Assembly (NCBI RefSeq): GCF_001507335.1
Contig: NZ_LMAH01000007.1
Span: 1-64,000 of the forward strand
Length of the DNA stretch: 64,000 bases
DNA from: Chryseobacterium sp. JAH
GTDB lineage: Bacteria > Bacteroidota > Bacteroidia > Flavobacteriales > Weeksellaceae
Direction of reading: 5' to 3'
The notes below the pieces were generated by a model that searched no databases, was not told where the DNA came from, and was given only the letters and a program-made list of their open reading frames with translations. Shown here in pieces: positions 28,966 through 38,492 of this stretch. Position 1 is the first letter of the stretch. Each line of letters begins with the position of its first letter. Position numbers and translations under genes: made by a program.

Positions 28966-31002
28966 CTATTTTTTAATAAACTTAATACTTTCTGAGATAT
29001 TTTTATCTTTTATCGTAATAATATACGTTCCTTTTACTAATTCAGCAACTCTTACTTGATTATTGGTGATAATACCAGACTTAGCCAATTGCCCAACTGC
29101 ATTATGAATTTCGAATTTAGCTTTATCTGAAACTTTAGTGATGTTTAAAACATCGGTTGCAGGGTTTGGATAAATACTAAATGTTTCTTTTATGGCTTCG
29201 TTTGTAGCAAGAATCTGAGTTGTAAAAGATTTTGTACCATAGCTTCCAATACCATCACTTTCGTTATAAATAACTTGTCCTGAGCTTGTTGCCAGATTTA
29301 CATAAGCCCCTATACTACTATTAAGACCGTCCCCATAAGCATCAGATATTGTGAAAGTATAACAACCAAGTGGTAATGTCCATGTTTGATTTATTATTGC
29401 AGGCAATACTGGTGTAGTAGAATCAGGATAAGGACCACCACTATATAAGACTTGTCCCACACTGTTTTTTAAAGTCCACTTTGTTTCAGAACCATAATAA
29501 TCTCTCTGCAAAGAAAATGCAACAGTAGAAGTATTGAAGTAATCAGGTATTGCAGGCTGGTTGTAGATACCCGTTGAAACATTATTAGAAGCCCTCTGAT
29601 CCACACCTCCATTTACAGTTGTAATTGTGGTAGTAACGGATGAGGTAGCAACACTCGCAGGAACAGGAATACTGATAACACTGAATTTATCTTGTGCTAA
29701 ATTTCCCGTCCAAGAATAAGTTTGTGCAGAACCACCACTAAAAGTATACGAAATAGTAGCTGATGTAAGATTAGCCGTTCCTCTGTTGTAAAGATTTAGA
29801 CGTAGAACTCCTCCGCCACAAACTCCTATTAAACATCCACCATCAATTTTGACCTCTGCATCATTTGCAAATAAGGGTAACGCAATATCTTTAGTAGAAG
29901 TTTTAAGTGTACTTCTTCTAGGAGAGTTATTCATTACTGCCGTAATTCTTGCTGCTTGATTAATTGTAAAGATATTCATACAAATATCTGTCGTATAGTC
30001 CATGTAATTCTCTATCATATCACTACCGGGACTTGCGGGACAAGAATCGATGGTTACACAATTATAATTTGGTCCAGCCGCTGCGGGTGTATCAATACAA
30101 TAATCATTATTACTATCTGTAGCATTAACCACACATGAAGTGGTATCTCCCCAAATATGTCTTAAACCCAAGAAGTGACCAACTTCATGAGTCATCGTTC
30201 TCCCTTTATCATATGGAGCAGACAGCATAAAAGTACCGTCATTATATGTACTGCTTCCAAAGGTCGCAAAATTTGCAACGACCCCATCAGTATTTGCTAT
30301 ACCTCCATTTGCATTTAGCCCCCCTAAACCTGAATTTGAAGGAAACTGTGCATAACCAAGAAGACTTGCATCTGCGAAATTCACGCTCCACATATTCATA
30401 TATTGAGTAGGATCCCAAATTGTCTGAGGCTTTACATAATCATCAATATCATCCTGACTCCAGTTATCCTGACAAAGATTTACTCTATCAATTCCATTTG
30501 TAGGATTTCCATTAGGGTCTACTTTAGCCAAGGCAAATTGAATCATAGTATCTGCACCCACAACATTACTGTTAAAACCAGGTGTACCTGCCATTCTTCT
30601 GAAATCATTATTCATTACAGTAATTTGTGATATAACCTGATTATCTGTAATATTCGGGGCAGCTCCCACATTTTGTCCACTGTGGATGACGTGTACTACT
30701 ACCGGAATAGTAATTATGTTACCATTTTGAGATTTATTTGCTATTGCTTGTTCAACTAAAGGTGCTAACCACGCCTCGTATTCCTGTACTGACAATCTTT
30801 TTGGAAATTTAGCCTGAAGATATTTTTCATACTCATCTGTAGAACATCTATCAAATCCATGAGAATGAGATTTTTCCTCTGCAGATTTTCTTTCAAAATT
30901 TCCATTTTTCTTATTAACTTTTTCTGTAATCTGGGCACTCATTCCACCAGCAAGAATCATCGATAATAAAAAAAGAAATTTAAAACTAATAAATTTATGC
31001 AT
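28966..31002 (-). CDS. T9SS-secreted M43-family zinc metalloprotease (copy B)
   Basis: A 678-residue paralogue of the downstream protease with the same order of parts: signal peptide (ends GGMSAQ), pro-region with Cys in FDRCSTDEYE, zinc site HEVGHFLGLRH, Met-turn ENYMDYTTD, beta modules, and a T9SS sorting tail (FSIYPNPATDVLNITKV). Compared with copy A it carries an additional Cys-containing insertion after the zinc site. Each copy has its own promoter and terminator, so they are separate transcription units that arose by tandem duplication. Confidence 0.92.
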   Translation of the reverse strand: MHKFISFKFLFLLSMILAGGMSAQITEKVNKKNGNFERKSAEEKSHSHGFDRCSTDEYEKYLQAKFPKRLSVQEYEAWLAPLVEQAIANKSQNGNIITIPVVVHVIHSGQNVGAAPNITDNQVISQITVMNNDFRRMAGTPGFNSNVVGADTMIQFALAKVDPNGNPTNGIDRVNLCQDNWSQDDIDDYVKPQTIWDPTQYMNMWSVNFADASLLGYAQFPSNSGLGGLNANGGIANTDGVVANFATFGSSTYNDGTFMLSAPYDKGRTMTHEVGHFLGLRHIWGDTTSCVVNATDSNNDYCIDTPAAAGPNYNCVTIDSCPASPGSDMIENYMDYTTDICMNIFTINQAARITAVMNNSPRRSTLKTSTKDIALPLFANDAEVKIDGGCLIGVCGGGVLRLNLYNRGTANLTSATISYTFSGGSAQTYSWTGNLAQDKFSVISIPVPASVATSSVTTTITTVNGGVDQRASNNVSTGIYNQPAIPDYFNTSTVAFSLQRDYYGSETKWTLKNSVGQVLYSGGPYPDSTTPVLPAIINQTWTLPLGCYTFTISDAYGDGLNSSIGAYVNLATSSGQVIYNESDGIGSYGTKSFTTQILATNEAIKETFSIYPNPATDVLNITKVSDKAKFEIHNAVGQLAKSGIITNNQVRVAELVKGTYIITIKDKNISESIKFIKK

Positions 31003-31023
31003 TTTCTTATTTATTTATATTTG

Positions 31024-31031
31024 CAAATATA
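31024..31031 (-). promoter_or_regulatory. -7 element of M43 protease B promoter (TATATTTG)
   Basis: The minus strand reads TATATTTG 21 bases before the ATG at 31002. The surrounding 16 bases are a perfect palindrome, so a plus-strand copy exists at 31016-31023 that could face the lipoprotein gene at 31095. Confidence 0.55.
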
Positions 31032-31094
31032 TTTCTTTTAAGATAATCTTTGAAAAATTAATCGTAATTTAACATATCTTATAAATAATTAAAA

Positions 31095-31586
31095 ATGAAA
31101 ATTTTAACTTCTGTACTCTTATCTTTTTTGACAATGATATTTACTTCTTGTAATTTACCCAAAAAAAACAGTGCTGACCCTGCATCATCTGTTGGTACAA
31201 AAAATCTAGCAGCTAAAATTGAAAAAATAGAACTCACCGAGCAATCAAGAGGAGTCAACAGATTATACACTTTTACCAAAAAAGAAAAAACCACTACATT
31301 AAACGGCAGCAGCTCCACCCTAGCAATGCCTGTTTCAGAATGGGATAAAATATGTACGGAGGTTAATTTGCTAAATTTAACAACAATTGAAAATTTGGAA
31401 TCACCTACAACAGGACGTTTTTCCGATGCTGCTTTATCAAGTGATATTGTAATCTATATTGATGGGAAAACTTATCATTCTGCAAGTTTCGACGCTGGAA
31501 TACCAAATGAAAAGTTGAAAGCACTTTACAATGCTCTTAAAGATCCTAGTGGGACAATCTTACAAAAATCTAAGAATACTAAGTAA
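31095..31586 (+). CDS. Lipoprotein of unknown function
   Basis: A 163-residue predicted lipoprotein: signal peptide with lipobox IFTSC (Cys19), then a Lys/Ser-rich linker and a small mixed domain (about 45-155) with no motif I recognise. It is transcribed toward the DUF6048 gene and ends two bases from it. The following hydrophilic pattern (TLNGSSSTLAM, DIVIYIDGKTYHSASFD) suggests a compact beta domain. Function unknown. Confidence 0.75.
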   Translation: MKILTSVLLSFLTMIFTSCNLPKKNSADPASSVGTKNLAAKIEKIELTEQSRGVNRLYTFTKKEKTTTLNGSSSTLAMPVSEWDKICTEVNLLNLTTIENLESPTTGRFSDAALSSDIVIYIDGKTYHSASFDAGIPNEKLKALYNALKDPSGTILQKSKNTK

Positions 31587-31588
31587 AT

Positions 31589-32248
31589 TTAAAACTTATA
31601 CGCAATATTCCAGGCAAAACCCATATTAAACTTGGATGAACTTCTGCCAAAACCCGGAACAATCATGGGAACAACTTCGTCCTGCTTTGATGTTACCATC
31701 AAATACCTGGGTTGCATATTGACATCGATGAAAAAGTTAGATTCAAAAAGCTGAACTCTGCCACCAATAGCTCCCTCCAGCCAAAAAGATGACTGTGAAG
31801 ATGCAGGCATAGAAACAGAAGAGTTGCTTCCTCCAAAACCGCGGATTGGTATAGAAAAATATTCTTGCTTGTAAAATGATCCTCCGATTTTTGCACCGCC
31901 ATAGAAACCGTTGAATTCATTTTCAGGATCTTTGGCCAGCATATAAAAACCGCCGACTTTAAAGAATGGTCCGTTGGCGGTAGCATCATATCCGTTTTTC
32001 TGATAGATGTTTTTTTCAAATCCGGCTTCTACAATCCCGTGGATACTTCCTTTTATTTTGGATGAGATAAACCCCTGAAAAAGCTGCCTGTCTGAAAAGA
32101 AGGAGACACCCGTATTCAAAACATCCACCCCAACCATGAAGTTGGGTTCGTATTTCCATTTTTCTTTTTCTGTCTCTTGTTTTTCCTGTGCAGAAACAAG
32201 CAGTCCTAAAAGACTAAAAAACGAGGTAAAGATTAGTTTTGTCTTCAT
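31589..32248 (-). CDS. DUF6048-family outer-membrane-like protein
   Basis: About 219 residues from the ATG at 32248 (a TTG at 32254 is less likely). A signal peptide (ends LLVSAQ) is followed by alternating beta-strand patterns (VGVDVLNTGVSFFSD, KVGGFYMLAKD, WLEGAIGGRVQLFE) and a terminal aromatic residue (IAYKF), as in small outer-membrane beta-barrels. It overlaps the preceding DUF6452 gene by 35 bases. This pair is commonly found together in Flavobacteriia near rlmD; function is unknown. Confidence 0.75.
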   Translation of the reverse strand: MKTKLIFTSFFSLLGLLVSAQEKQETEKEKWKYEPNFMVGVDVLNTGVSFFSDRQLFQGFISSKIKGSIHGIVEAGFEKNIYQKNGYDATANGPFFKVGGFYMLAKDPENEFNGFYGGAKIGGSFYKQEYFSIPIRGFGGSNSSVSMPASSQSSFWLEGAIGGRVQLFESNFFIDVNMQPRYLMVTSKQDEVVPMIVPGFGRSSSKFNMGFAWNIAYKF

Positions 32249-32678
32249 TTTCAATAAAGTTTTGTCCGGATTCTACTTTTATGACAGGAGTTGCTTTTAA
32301 TAATTGCCCGCTCACATTTTGATAATTCAGTTTTGCCCCACAGCCTGGTGAGACATAAATTGATTTTGTAGTGTAACTCACACGTACTTTTGATGAATCA
32401 CCCTTTGCAGCAGTTTTTATAAAGAAATCAGTGTAAGGCGAGTCGTCAACACGAAGAGGTATCAAGATAGAATCTGTATTTCGGCTCCATCCAAGATCAA
32501 CCGTTCTTACCCCATAATCTACATACACCTTTAAAGAATCCAGAGTCGTAATTTTATCTGCATTTTTAAACATGATCTTCATTCTCGGAGTACCTTCACC
32601 GCTTTCGCATATATCGTCGTCTCCACCACAGGAAATCATCATGACAGATAATATAAGGAATAATACTAATCTTTTCAT
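32214..32678 (-). CDS. DUF6452-family lipoprotein
   Basis: About 154 residues from the ATG at 32678 (a TTG lies at 32684). The lipoprotein signal peptide ends MMISC (Cys17) and is followed by acidic GGDDD, a sequence often linked to surface export of Bacteroidetes lipoproteins. The rest is a small beta-rich domain. The family usually accompanies DUF6048, as here, and its role is unknown. Confidence 0.75.
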   Translation of the reverse strand: MKRLVLFLILSVMMISCGGDDDICESGEGTPRMKIMFKNADKITTLDSLKVYVDYGVRTVDLGWSRNTDSILIPLRVDDSPYTDFFIKTAAKGDSSKVRVSYTTKSIYVSPGCGAKLNYQNVSGQLLKATPVIKVESGQNFIENEDKTNLYLVF

Positions 32679-32684
32679 TGTCAA

Positions 32685-35159
32685 TTATTTTGGATCTAAA
32701 GCCTTTTCAATACGGAAAACCAAATCTTCATAATGGTATTTATTTACCAAATCGGACGATGACTGTACGGAAAGTTCTTTTTTAATATAATTTAAATTTC
32801 CTCTAACCAATGCAGAAACATCTGATTTGTCAGAAGCTTTATTATCAACGAGTTTTATTAGTGAATCAATATAATTTCGCTGAAGATTTCTCCTGTAAAT
32901 ATCTACATTCTCTTTCGTAAGTATTGAAGCATTTAAATCTGAAAGCAGTTCAATCACAGAATATCCATTAGGCTCTACAGCTTCCATCTGATACATATTC
33001 CCAAGAACCATAGGGCTTAAAACTCTCCCCAAAACTCCGTTCTGAATCTCCTCAACTGTTTTTACTGGAGTTTTTCCCGTCTTTTCAAAAATATCTTTCT
33101 TGAGCAGCCATTGCGGTGTTGTGAAAACATTTTCCTCTAAAAACTTCATTGCTTCTTTCTGATCTTTTTTGGCAACCGCTTCATAAACTGAACCCGACTG
33201 TTCTGTCATTTTAGGAGTTTCCATCTGTCCACCGATGTATTTTGAAACGTGACCTAAATATCTCCTAAACTGAGTAGTCACCTGATCGTACATCATGTCG
33301 AGATTTGCGTAATCTTCGTTTGGAGTTTTCGTCCATTCTTCTAAATTATCAACAATTCTCTTTAGATTTTTGATCCCGTAGGTACTTGCAGTCATGGCAT
33401 TGTCACCTACCTGCTCACTTTGTGATCTTGGGTCTAGAGGATTGGATTCTGTGCCGAACCACAACCTTTCATTTTTAAGATTTTTAATCACCCACTTATT
33501 AAGATATTCTTTTTCTGCATCAGGAGTTTTATACTGATTGAATCTTTTGTATCCCCACTCAATAGCCCAATCATCATAATCACCAATTCTTGGGAAAATT
33601 CCGGACTCGCCAATACTATCTTCCGGCTGTGCAACATAATTAAATCTCGCATAATCCATAATCGAGGGCGTGTGACCGTTCTTTTCCAACCATTTTTTAT
33701 CTCTTAATTTTGCAACAGGAACTGTTGAACTTGATCCATAATTATGTCTTAATCCTAGCGTATGCCCCACTTCATGAGAAGAAACAAAACGGATCAATTC
33801 ACCCATTAGTTTTTCATCGAATTCCATTTTTCTCGCCCTTGCATCGTTCGGTGAAGCCTGTACGAAATACCAATTTCTCAGCAGTGACATTACATTGTGA
33901 TACCAGTTGATATGACTTTCAAGAATCTCTCCGGTTCTCGGATCGGCAATTGACGGTCCTGAAGCATTCGGTACATCCGAAGGTTTGTAGACAATCGCTG
34001 AAAATCGCGCATCCTCAAGACTCCATTCTGTATCTACTTTAGGATCCGGAACTTTTGCAATTATAGCATTTTTGAAACCTGCTTTTTCAAAAGCTTTCTG
34101 CCAATCATTAACACCCTGTACTAAATAAGGAACCCACTTTTTCGGTGTTGCAGGATCGATGTAGAATACAATTGGTTTTGCAGGCTCTACCAATTCTCCT
34201 TTATTGTATTTATCCAAATCCTGAGGTTTTGGTTCAAGACGCCATCTTTTAACCAGAGAAATCTTTTTTACACCTTGGGGATCAAGATCGAAATCTGTGT
34301 ATCCTACGGTAAAATATCCTACTCTCGGGTCAAAATATCTTGACTGCATTTTGTTTTCCGGCAGAAGAACAAAAGAAGAATTGATCTCCACTGTATAATT
34401 TCCACTTACTTTTGGGGCAGGTCTTCCCGGAATAGCTGGAGCCACAGGAGTTCCTAAAGTTCTTGCAAACGTTTTAGTAGTATTGATTTCAATATTCGTC
34501 GGGAAAGATTTCACAAAATTCACAAATGACATATCTTTCTGAAAAACGCCAACTCTGTAATTGTCTTTAGACCAGACCGAAAAGGAAGTCAGTTCATTAT
34601 CTGTATTCAAGACATCTGTTACTTCGATCACAGAAGAATTTTTCTTAACGCCGTACGCTTTTACGTCAAACGATTTAATGATAGACTGTACATTATTTCT
34701 TGTCACAGAGTTATACATCTGCGATGTAGAATCTTTCGCATAATCAACGTGAGAAATTGAACGCAACAATATTTTATCTTTCGGACCTTTTTCAAAAGCG
34801 ACTACCTGTTGACCGATTTGATCTCCTGCGTACCCTGAAGTTCCAGAACGCATTCCTGCAGCAGCTTTGGTAAGTCTTGTCACCAATAGAAATTCCTTTT
34901 TCAGCATAGAATCCGGAATTTCAAAATAATATTTGTCGTCTATTTTATGAACTGTAAAAACACCTTGATCAGATATCGCTTTATCGGTAATGATTTCTTT
35001 AAAAGGTTTGATCAGACTTTTCTTTTTATCGTCTTTTTTCACCTTTGCAGTATCGGTTTTTGCCGCAACAGAATCTTTAGGCTTTTCCTGAGAAAATAAA
35101 TTTTGCTGGCTGAAAACCAAAGCTGTTAATAACAAGAATGCTTTACAGTTTTTTATCAT
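32685..35159 (-). CDS. Secreted zinc-dependent metalloprotease (DUF5117/DUF5118 type)
   Basis: An 824-residue exported protein: signal peptide (ends NLFSQ), a Lys-rich linker, then DUF5118-like and DUF5117-like regions (VFTVHKIDDKYYFEIPDSML ... LLVTRLTKAAAG) and a metallopeptidase domain with the metzincin zinc site HEVGHTLGLRHNYG at about residue 475, followed by SIMDYARFNY as the likely Met-turn. The sequence has no T9SS tail and no lipobox, so a periplasmic location is likely. It sits between rlmD and the DUF6452/DUF6048 pair. Confidence 0.9.
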   Translation of the reverse strand: MIKNCKAFLLLTALVFSQQNLFSQEKPKDSVAAKTDTAKVKKDDKKKSLIKPFKEIITDKAISDQGVFTVHKIDDKYYFEIPDSMLKKEFLLVTRLTKAAAGMRSGTSGYAGDQIGQQVVAFEKGPKDKILLRSISHVDYAKDSTSQMYNSVTRNNVQSIIKSFDVKAYGVKKNSSVIEVTDVLNTDNELTSFSVWSKDNYRVGVFQKDMSFVNFVKSFPTNIEINTTKTFARTLGTPVAPAIPGRPAPKVSGNYTVEINSSFVLLPENKMQSRYFDPRVGYFTVGYTDFDLDPQGVKKISLVKRWRLEPKPQDLDKYNKGELVEPAKPIVFYIDPATPKKWVPYLVQGVNDWQKAFEKAGFKNAIIAKVPDPKVDTEWSLEDARFSAIVYKPSDVPNASGPSIADPRTGEILESHINWYHNVMSLLRNWYFVQASPNDARARKMEFDEKLMGELIRFVSSHEVGHTLGLRHNYGSSSTVPVAKLRDKKWLEKNGHTPSIMDYARFNYVAQPEDSIGESGIFPRIGDYDDWAIEWGYKRFNQYKTPDAEKEYLNKWVIKNLKNERLWFGTESNPLDPRSQSEQVGDNAMTASTYGIKNLKRIVDNLEEWTKTPNEDYANLDMMYDQVTTQFRRYLGHVSKYIGGQMETPKMTEQSGSVYEAVAKKDQKEAMKFLEENVFTTPQWLLKKDIFEKTGKTPVKTVEEIQNGVLGRVLSPMVLGNMYQMEAVEPNGYSVIELLSDLNASILTKENVDIYRRNLQRNYIDSLIKLVDNKASDKSDVSALVRGNLNYIKKELSVQSSSDLVNKYHYEDLVFRIEKALDPK

Positions 35160-35196
35160 ATCAATATCTGATTTGTCTATTCAAATTTAAAAATAA

Positions 35197-36603
35197 TTAT
35201 TTCTTTACCAATAATGCAATATTTTCCACGTGATGTGTTTGAGGAAACATATCTACCGGTAAAATTTTGACCAAAGTATAATGATCTTTCATTAAGGCTA
35301 AATCTCTCGCCTGGGTTGCAGAGTTACAGCTTACATAAACCACTTTCTCTGGCGCCAATTTCAGAATTTGCTCTACTACCTTTTGATGCATTCCATCTCT
35401 TGGCGGATCGGTAATCAACACATCAGCTTTTGGATGATTCTCTAAAAACTCATCATTGAATACGTTTTTCATATCTCCACAATAGAACGTGGTATTCGTC
35501 AAACCGTTTAGTTCAGCATGTTCAATTGCTGCATCAATTGCCTCCTGTACAGATTCAATTCCAATTACATGTTTTGCATTTCTGGCAACATATTGCGCAA
35601 TTGTTCCGGTTCCGGTATATAAATCGTACACTACTTCATCACCTTTTAAGTCAGCAAATTCAAGTGTTTTTCTGTATAATTCTAAAGCTTGTTTATAATT
35701 GGTTTGAAAGAAAGATTTGGGACCTATTTTGAATTTAAGACCATCCATTTCTTCCATTAAAAACCCTTCCCCGAAATACGTACTCACGTTCAAATCGTAA
35801 ATAGAATCGTTCTGTTTAGGATTAATGGCATACACCAAAGTTTTGATCTGTGGGAAATTTTCTAATAAATAATCGAAAAGTTTTGTACGGTTTGCCTTTT
35901 CTTCTCTGTACAATTGAAACAAGACCATCCATTCGCCTTTTGAGTTCTGTCTCATCATCAATGTTCTCAGAAAACCCTTCTGCTCCTTAACATCAAAAAA
36001 GTCTAGGCCATTCTCCACTCCGAAATTCCTTACGGCTAAACGGATAGCGTTTGATGGATCTTCTTGAAGAAAACACTCTTTCAGATCTAAAATTTTGCTC
36101 CACATGCCGGGAATATGGAAACCTAGTGCATCTCTGCTGCCAAAGTTTTCTTCTGAACTGATTTCGTATTGAGTCAGCCACCTTGCATTAGAAAAAGAAA
36201 ATTCCATTTTGTTTCTGTAGAAGTATTGTTCTTCCGCACCCAAAATAGGAACTGTCTCGAAATCATCGATTCCGCCGATTCTTTTAATATTATTGTAAAC
36301 TTCTTCTTGCTTAAAATCCAGTTGCTTGTCGTAGCTCATGTTCTGCCATTTACAACCTCCACATGTTCCAAAATGAATACATTTAGGCTCCACTCTGAAT
36401 GGTGATTTCTCGACAATTTCTTTTACTTCAGCCTCAAAATATTTTGACTTCGACTTTTTCACACGCGCATTTACCACGTCTCCAGGTATCGCTCCGGAAA
36501 CCAAAACGGTTTTCCCTTCTTCAGTTTTTCCTATGGCAACACCTTTTGCACCTGCGGCAAACAATTTTATATTTTCAAGAATGACATCTTTCTTCTTTCT
36601 CAT
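35197..36603 (-). CDS. rlmD: 23S rRNA (uracil-1939-C5)-methyltransferase
   Basis: About 468 residues from the ATG at 36603 (a GTG at 36618 is an alternative). An N-terminal TRAM domain precedes the iron-sulfur cysteines in CIHFGTCGGCKWQ. The methyltransferase domain shows DLYTGTGTIAQYVA (SAM binding), TDPPRDGMH and the catalytic-Cys region VVYVSCNSATQARDL. It methylates U1939-type uridines in 23S rRNA. RlmD and RlmCD-type enzymes are hard to separate by sequence alone. A -7 element lies at 36701-36708. Confidence 0.9.
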   Translation of the reverse strand: MRKKKDVILENIKLFAAGAKGVAIGKTEEGKTVLVSGAIPGDVVNARVKKSKSKYFEAEVKEIVEKSPFRVEPKCIHFGTCGGCKWQNMSYDKQLDFKQEEVYNNIKRIGGIDDFETVPILGAEEQYFYRNKMEFSFSNARWLTQYEISSEENFGSRDALGFHIPGMWSKILDLKECFLQEDPSNAIRLAVRNFGVENGLDFFDVKEQKGFLRTLMMRQNSKGEWMVLFQLYREEKANRTKLFDYLLENFPQIKTLVYAINPKQNDSIYDLNVSTYFGEGFLMEEMDGLKFKIGPKSFFQTNYKQALELYRKTLEFADLKGDEVVYDLYTGTGTIAQYVARNAKHVIGIESVQEAIDAAIEHAELNGLTNTTFYCGDMKNVFNDEFLENHPKADVLITDPPRDGMHQKVVEQILKLAPEKVVYVSCNSATQARDLALMKDHYTLVKILPVDMFPQTHHVENIALLVKK

Positions 36604-36700
36604 AACAATTTCTATCACTACGGAGCTAACCTTCTATTTTTATCTCCGCAAAATTTCTATTTTTTTTCTATATTACGATTCACCTTTCGGTTTCACTTTG

Positions 36701-36708
36701 CAAAAATA
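36701..36708 (-). promoter_or_regulatory. -7 element of rlmD promoter (TATTTTTG)
   Basis: The minus strand matches TAnnTTTG, giving a leader of about 90 bases for rlmD. It sits just past the terminator of the preceding minus-strand gene. Confidence 0.5.
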
Positions 36709-36710
36709 CA

Positions 36711-36747
36711 ATAAAAAAAACCTTATCCGAAGACAAGGTTTTTTTCT
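36711..36747 (-). terminator. Intrinsic terminator of the TlpA-like lipoprotein gene
   Basis: AAAACCTT pairs with AAGGTTTT around a 10-base loop with long A and T flanks; on the minus strand a T-run follows the stem. Confidence 0.8.
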
Positions 36748-36762
36748 ATTGTATAAGTTTTA

Positions 36763-38310
36763 TTATTTTGTCTGAGCCGGTTGCTGAGGAGCTTCCTGAG
36801 CTTGTGGTGCTGGTTGCTGTGCAGACGGATCCATCATTTGTGGCATCATTTGCTGTTGTGGCGCCACTTGTGGTGCAGAAAGACCTGTCTGTTTGTCTAA
36901 GATTGTGATCAGTTCCTGATCACCTAAGTTAACAAAAGATCTGCTTGCAATTTTACCGTTTTTATCTACAACGATAAAGTTTGGTAATTTAAATCCGTAA
37001 ACGCCATATTTCTTAGCAATATCAGAACTAAGACCACCATCAGCGTAAACATTAGTTCCCTGAATTCCTTTCATCATTGCATTGCTTGTTTTTGTAAACT
37101 GATCTTTTGTATCATCTAGGTTTACGAAAACAAAATTCATTTTAGATTTATAGAAATTCACAACTTCTTTCAATACAGGTACTGTACCTTCTGAGATGTA
37201 AGGATTCCAAGATGCATAGAAAACTAACACATAAGGTTTTCCTTTATTATCGCTCAATTTGTATGCTGAACCGTCCGCTTTTACTAATGAAGCTTCTGGA
37301 GCGTCATCACCGATTTTAAATCCGTTGATTGTAAACTGCATTTTTTTGATATCAGCTTTAATTCCAGCGTCTTTAATGTCTTCTTCAATGATTTTTTTGA
37401 TTTTATCTGTGGTCTTAGCCGGAGTCTGAGGATGAATATCAGACTGAGCCATTACAAATGCCAACAAATAATCTTTAGTGATTTGAGAAACTTCCTTTTG
37501 AGATTTCAAAAAGTCATTAAACAATTCTGAAGTGCTAATATCTGTTTTCCCTTTGCTTTTTGCTTCAGCAAATTTCTGGAAGTCTGGGCTCATTTTCGTT
37601 AAAAGATACTGTCTGTAGAAAGGGCTTGTTTTCACCATTTCGTCATTGTTTTCTTTTAATTTATTCTCATAATCTGTAAACACTTTTCCTAGCTTGAAAG
37701 AGGGATTTCCAGATGTTTGCTTTTTATTCATTTCATAATTAACCATAAGGTTAAGAATAGCAACTTTTGCATCAGTTTTTTTCCATTCAACAACTTCTTT
37801 CCCAGGATTGAATTTTTTTACATTCTCATCGATATTTCTGTTGATATCGGCTTCAATCTTTTGCATTCCTTTCACATATTTAGCTTCATCACCAGACATT
37901 ATTTCCTGGATATTTAAGCCTTGTCCATAGGTAGAAAGAAATTTCTGGCTTGCCTGGAAGAAATCGTTATCATTTTTAGCATCACCTGTCACTACATATT
38001 CGTTCGGGAATGTTGCTGCACTTCCTGAAATGTTTACAGTTTGACCTCCTTTAAGGAAGATTAAATTTTGCTTTCCTGCATAGTTAATCACGTACATTCC
38101 ATTTTTAGGAGCTTCAAAAGTTCCTGCAAAATTTCCGTCTTTATCTAAGCCCAGGTTTATGAGTGGCAAAGTAGCAACACCAGAAGCTTCAACAAATTCT
38201 ACTCTCTCTAACGGAGAGCTTCCTGCGATTTTTCCTTTTACTTCAACTTTTTTTGAACAAGACATTGCAAATACAGCAATGACAAACAACAAAAGATATT
38301 TTTTAATCAT
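36763..38310 (-). CDS. TlpA/redoxin-like lipoprotein lacking active-site cysteines
   Basis: About 515 residues from the ATG at 38310, which gives a clean lipoprotein signal (AVFAMSC, Cys18); an upstream ATG at 38355 would add 15 residues. An N-terminal DUF4369-like beta domain (about 20-110), a helical middle (about 120-330), and a C-terminal thioredoxin fold of the AhpC/TlpA type follow. At the position of WCxxC it reads FYASWNPYISEG, so both redox cysteines are missing. A Gln/Pro/Met-rich tail ends the protein. It is probably a membrane-anchored structural or binding relative of TlpA-type oxidoreductases rather than an active one. Confidence 0.8.
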   Translation of the reverse strand: MIKKYLLLFVIAVFAMSCSKKVEVKGKIAGSSPLERVEFVEASGVATLPLINLGLDKDGNFAGTFEAPKNGMYVINYAGKQNLIFLKGGQTVNISGSAATFPNEYVVTGDAKNDNDFFQASQKFLSTYGQGLNIQEIMSGDEAKYVKGMQKIEADINRNIDENVKKFNPGKEVVEWKKTDAKVAILNLMVNYEMNKKQTSGNPSFKLGKVFTDYENKLKENNDEMVKTSPFYRQYLLTKMSPDFQKFAEAKSKGKTDISTSELFNDFLKSQKEVSQITKDYLLAFVMAQSDIHPQTPAKTTDKIKKIIEEDIKDAGIKADIKKMQFTINGFKIGDDAPEASLVKADGSAYKLSDNKGKPYVLVFYASWNPYISEGTVPVLKEVVNFYKSKMNFVFVNLDDTKDQFTKTSNAMMKGIQGTNVYADGGLSSDIAKKYGVYGFKLPNFIVVDKNGKIASRSFVNLGDQELITILDKQTGLSAPQVAPQQQMMPQMMDPSAQQPAPQAQEAPQQPAQTK

Positions 38311-38374
38311 TATTGTGATATTATTTTTTTTGAATGACTGAATCTCCGATTTCATTTTGATTTTAATAATTAAG

Positions 38375-38382
38375 CAAAAATA
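38375..38382 (-). promoter_or_regulatory. -7 element of TlpA-like gene promoter (TATTTTTG)
   Basis: The minus strand matches TAnnTTTG about 65 bases upstream of the chosen ATG. Confidence 0.45.
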
Positions 38383-38439
38383 AGTTTTTCAATAAACTTC
38401 CTGCTATTTAATAACTGATTTTATGAAACATTTAACTAA

Positions 38440-38474
38440 AAATTTCGCCTTCAATAAAGAAGACGAAATTTTTA
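38440..38474 (-). terminator. Intrinsic terminator of the sdh operon
   Basis: AAATTTCG and CTTC pair with GAAG and CGAAATTT across one mismatch. It lies directly after the sdhB stop, and the stem is followed by A/T-rich sequence on both sides. Confidence 0.7.
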
Positions 38475-38492
38475 TTATATTTTTAAAACAGA

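Noticed and set aside
31016..31031. Perfect 16-base palindrome TATATTTGCAAATATA as a possible operator
   Set aside because: Explained by two back-to-back -7 promoter elements; nothing else supports a regulator site.
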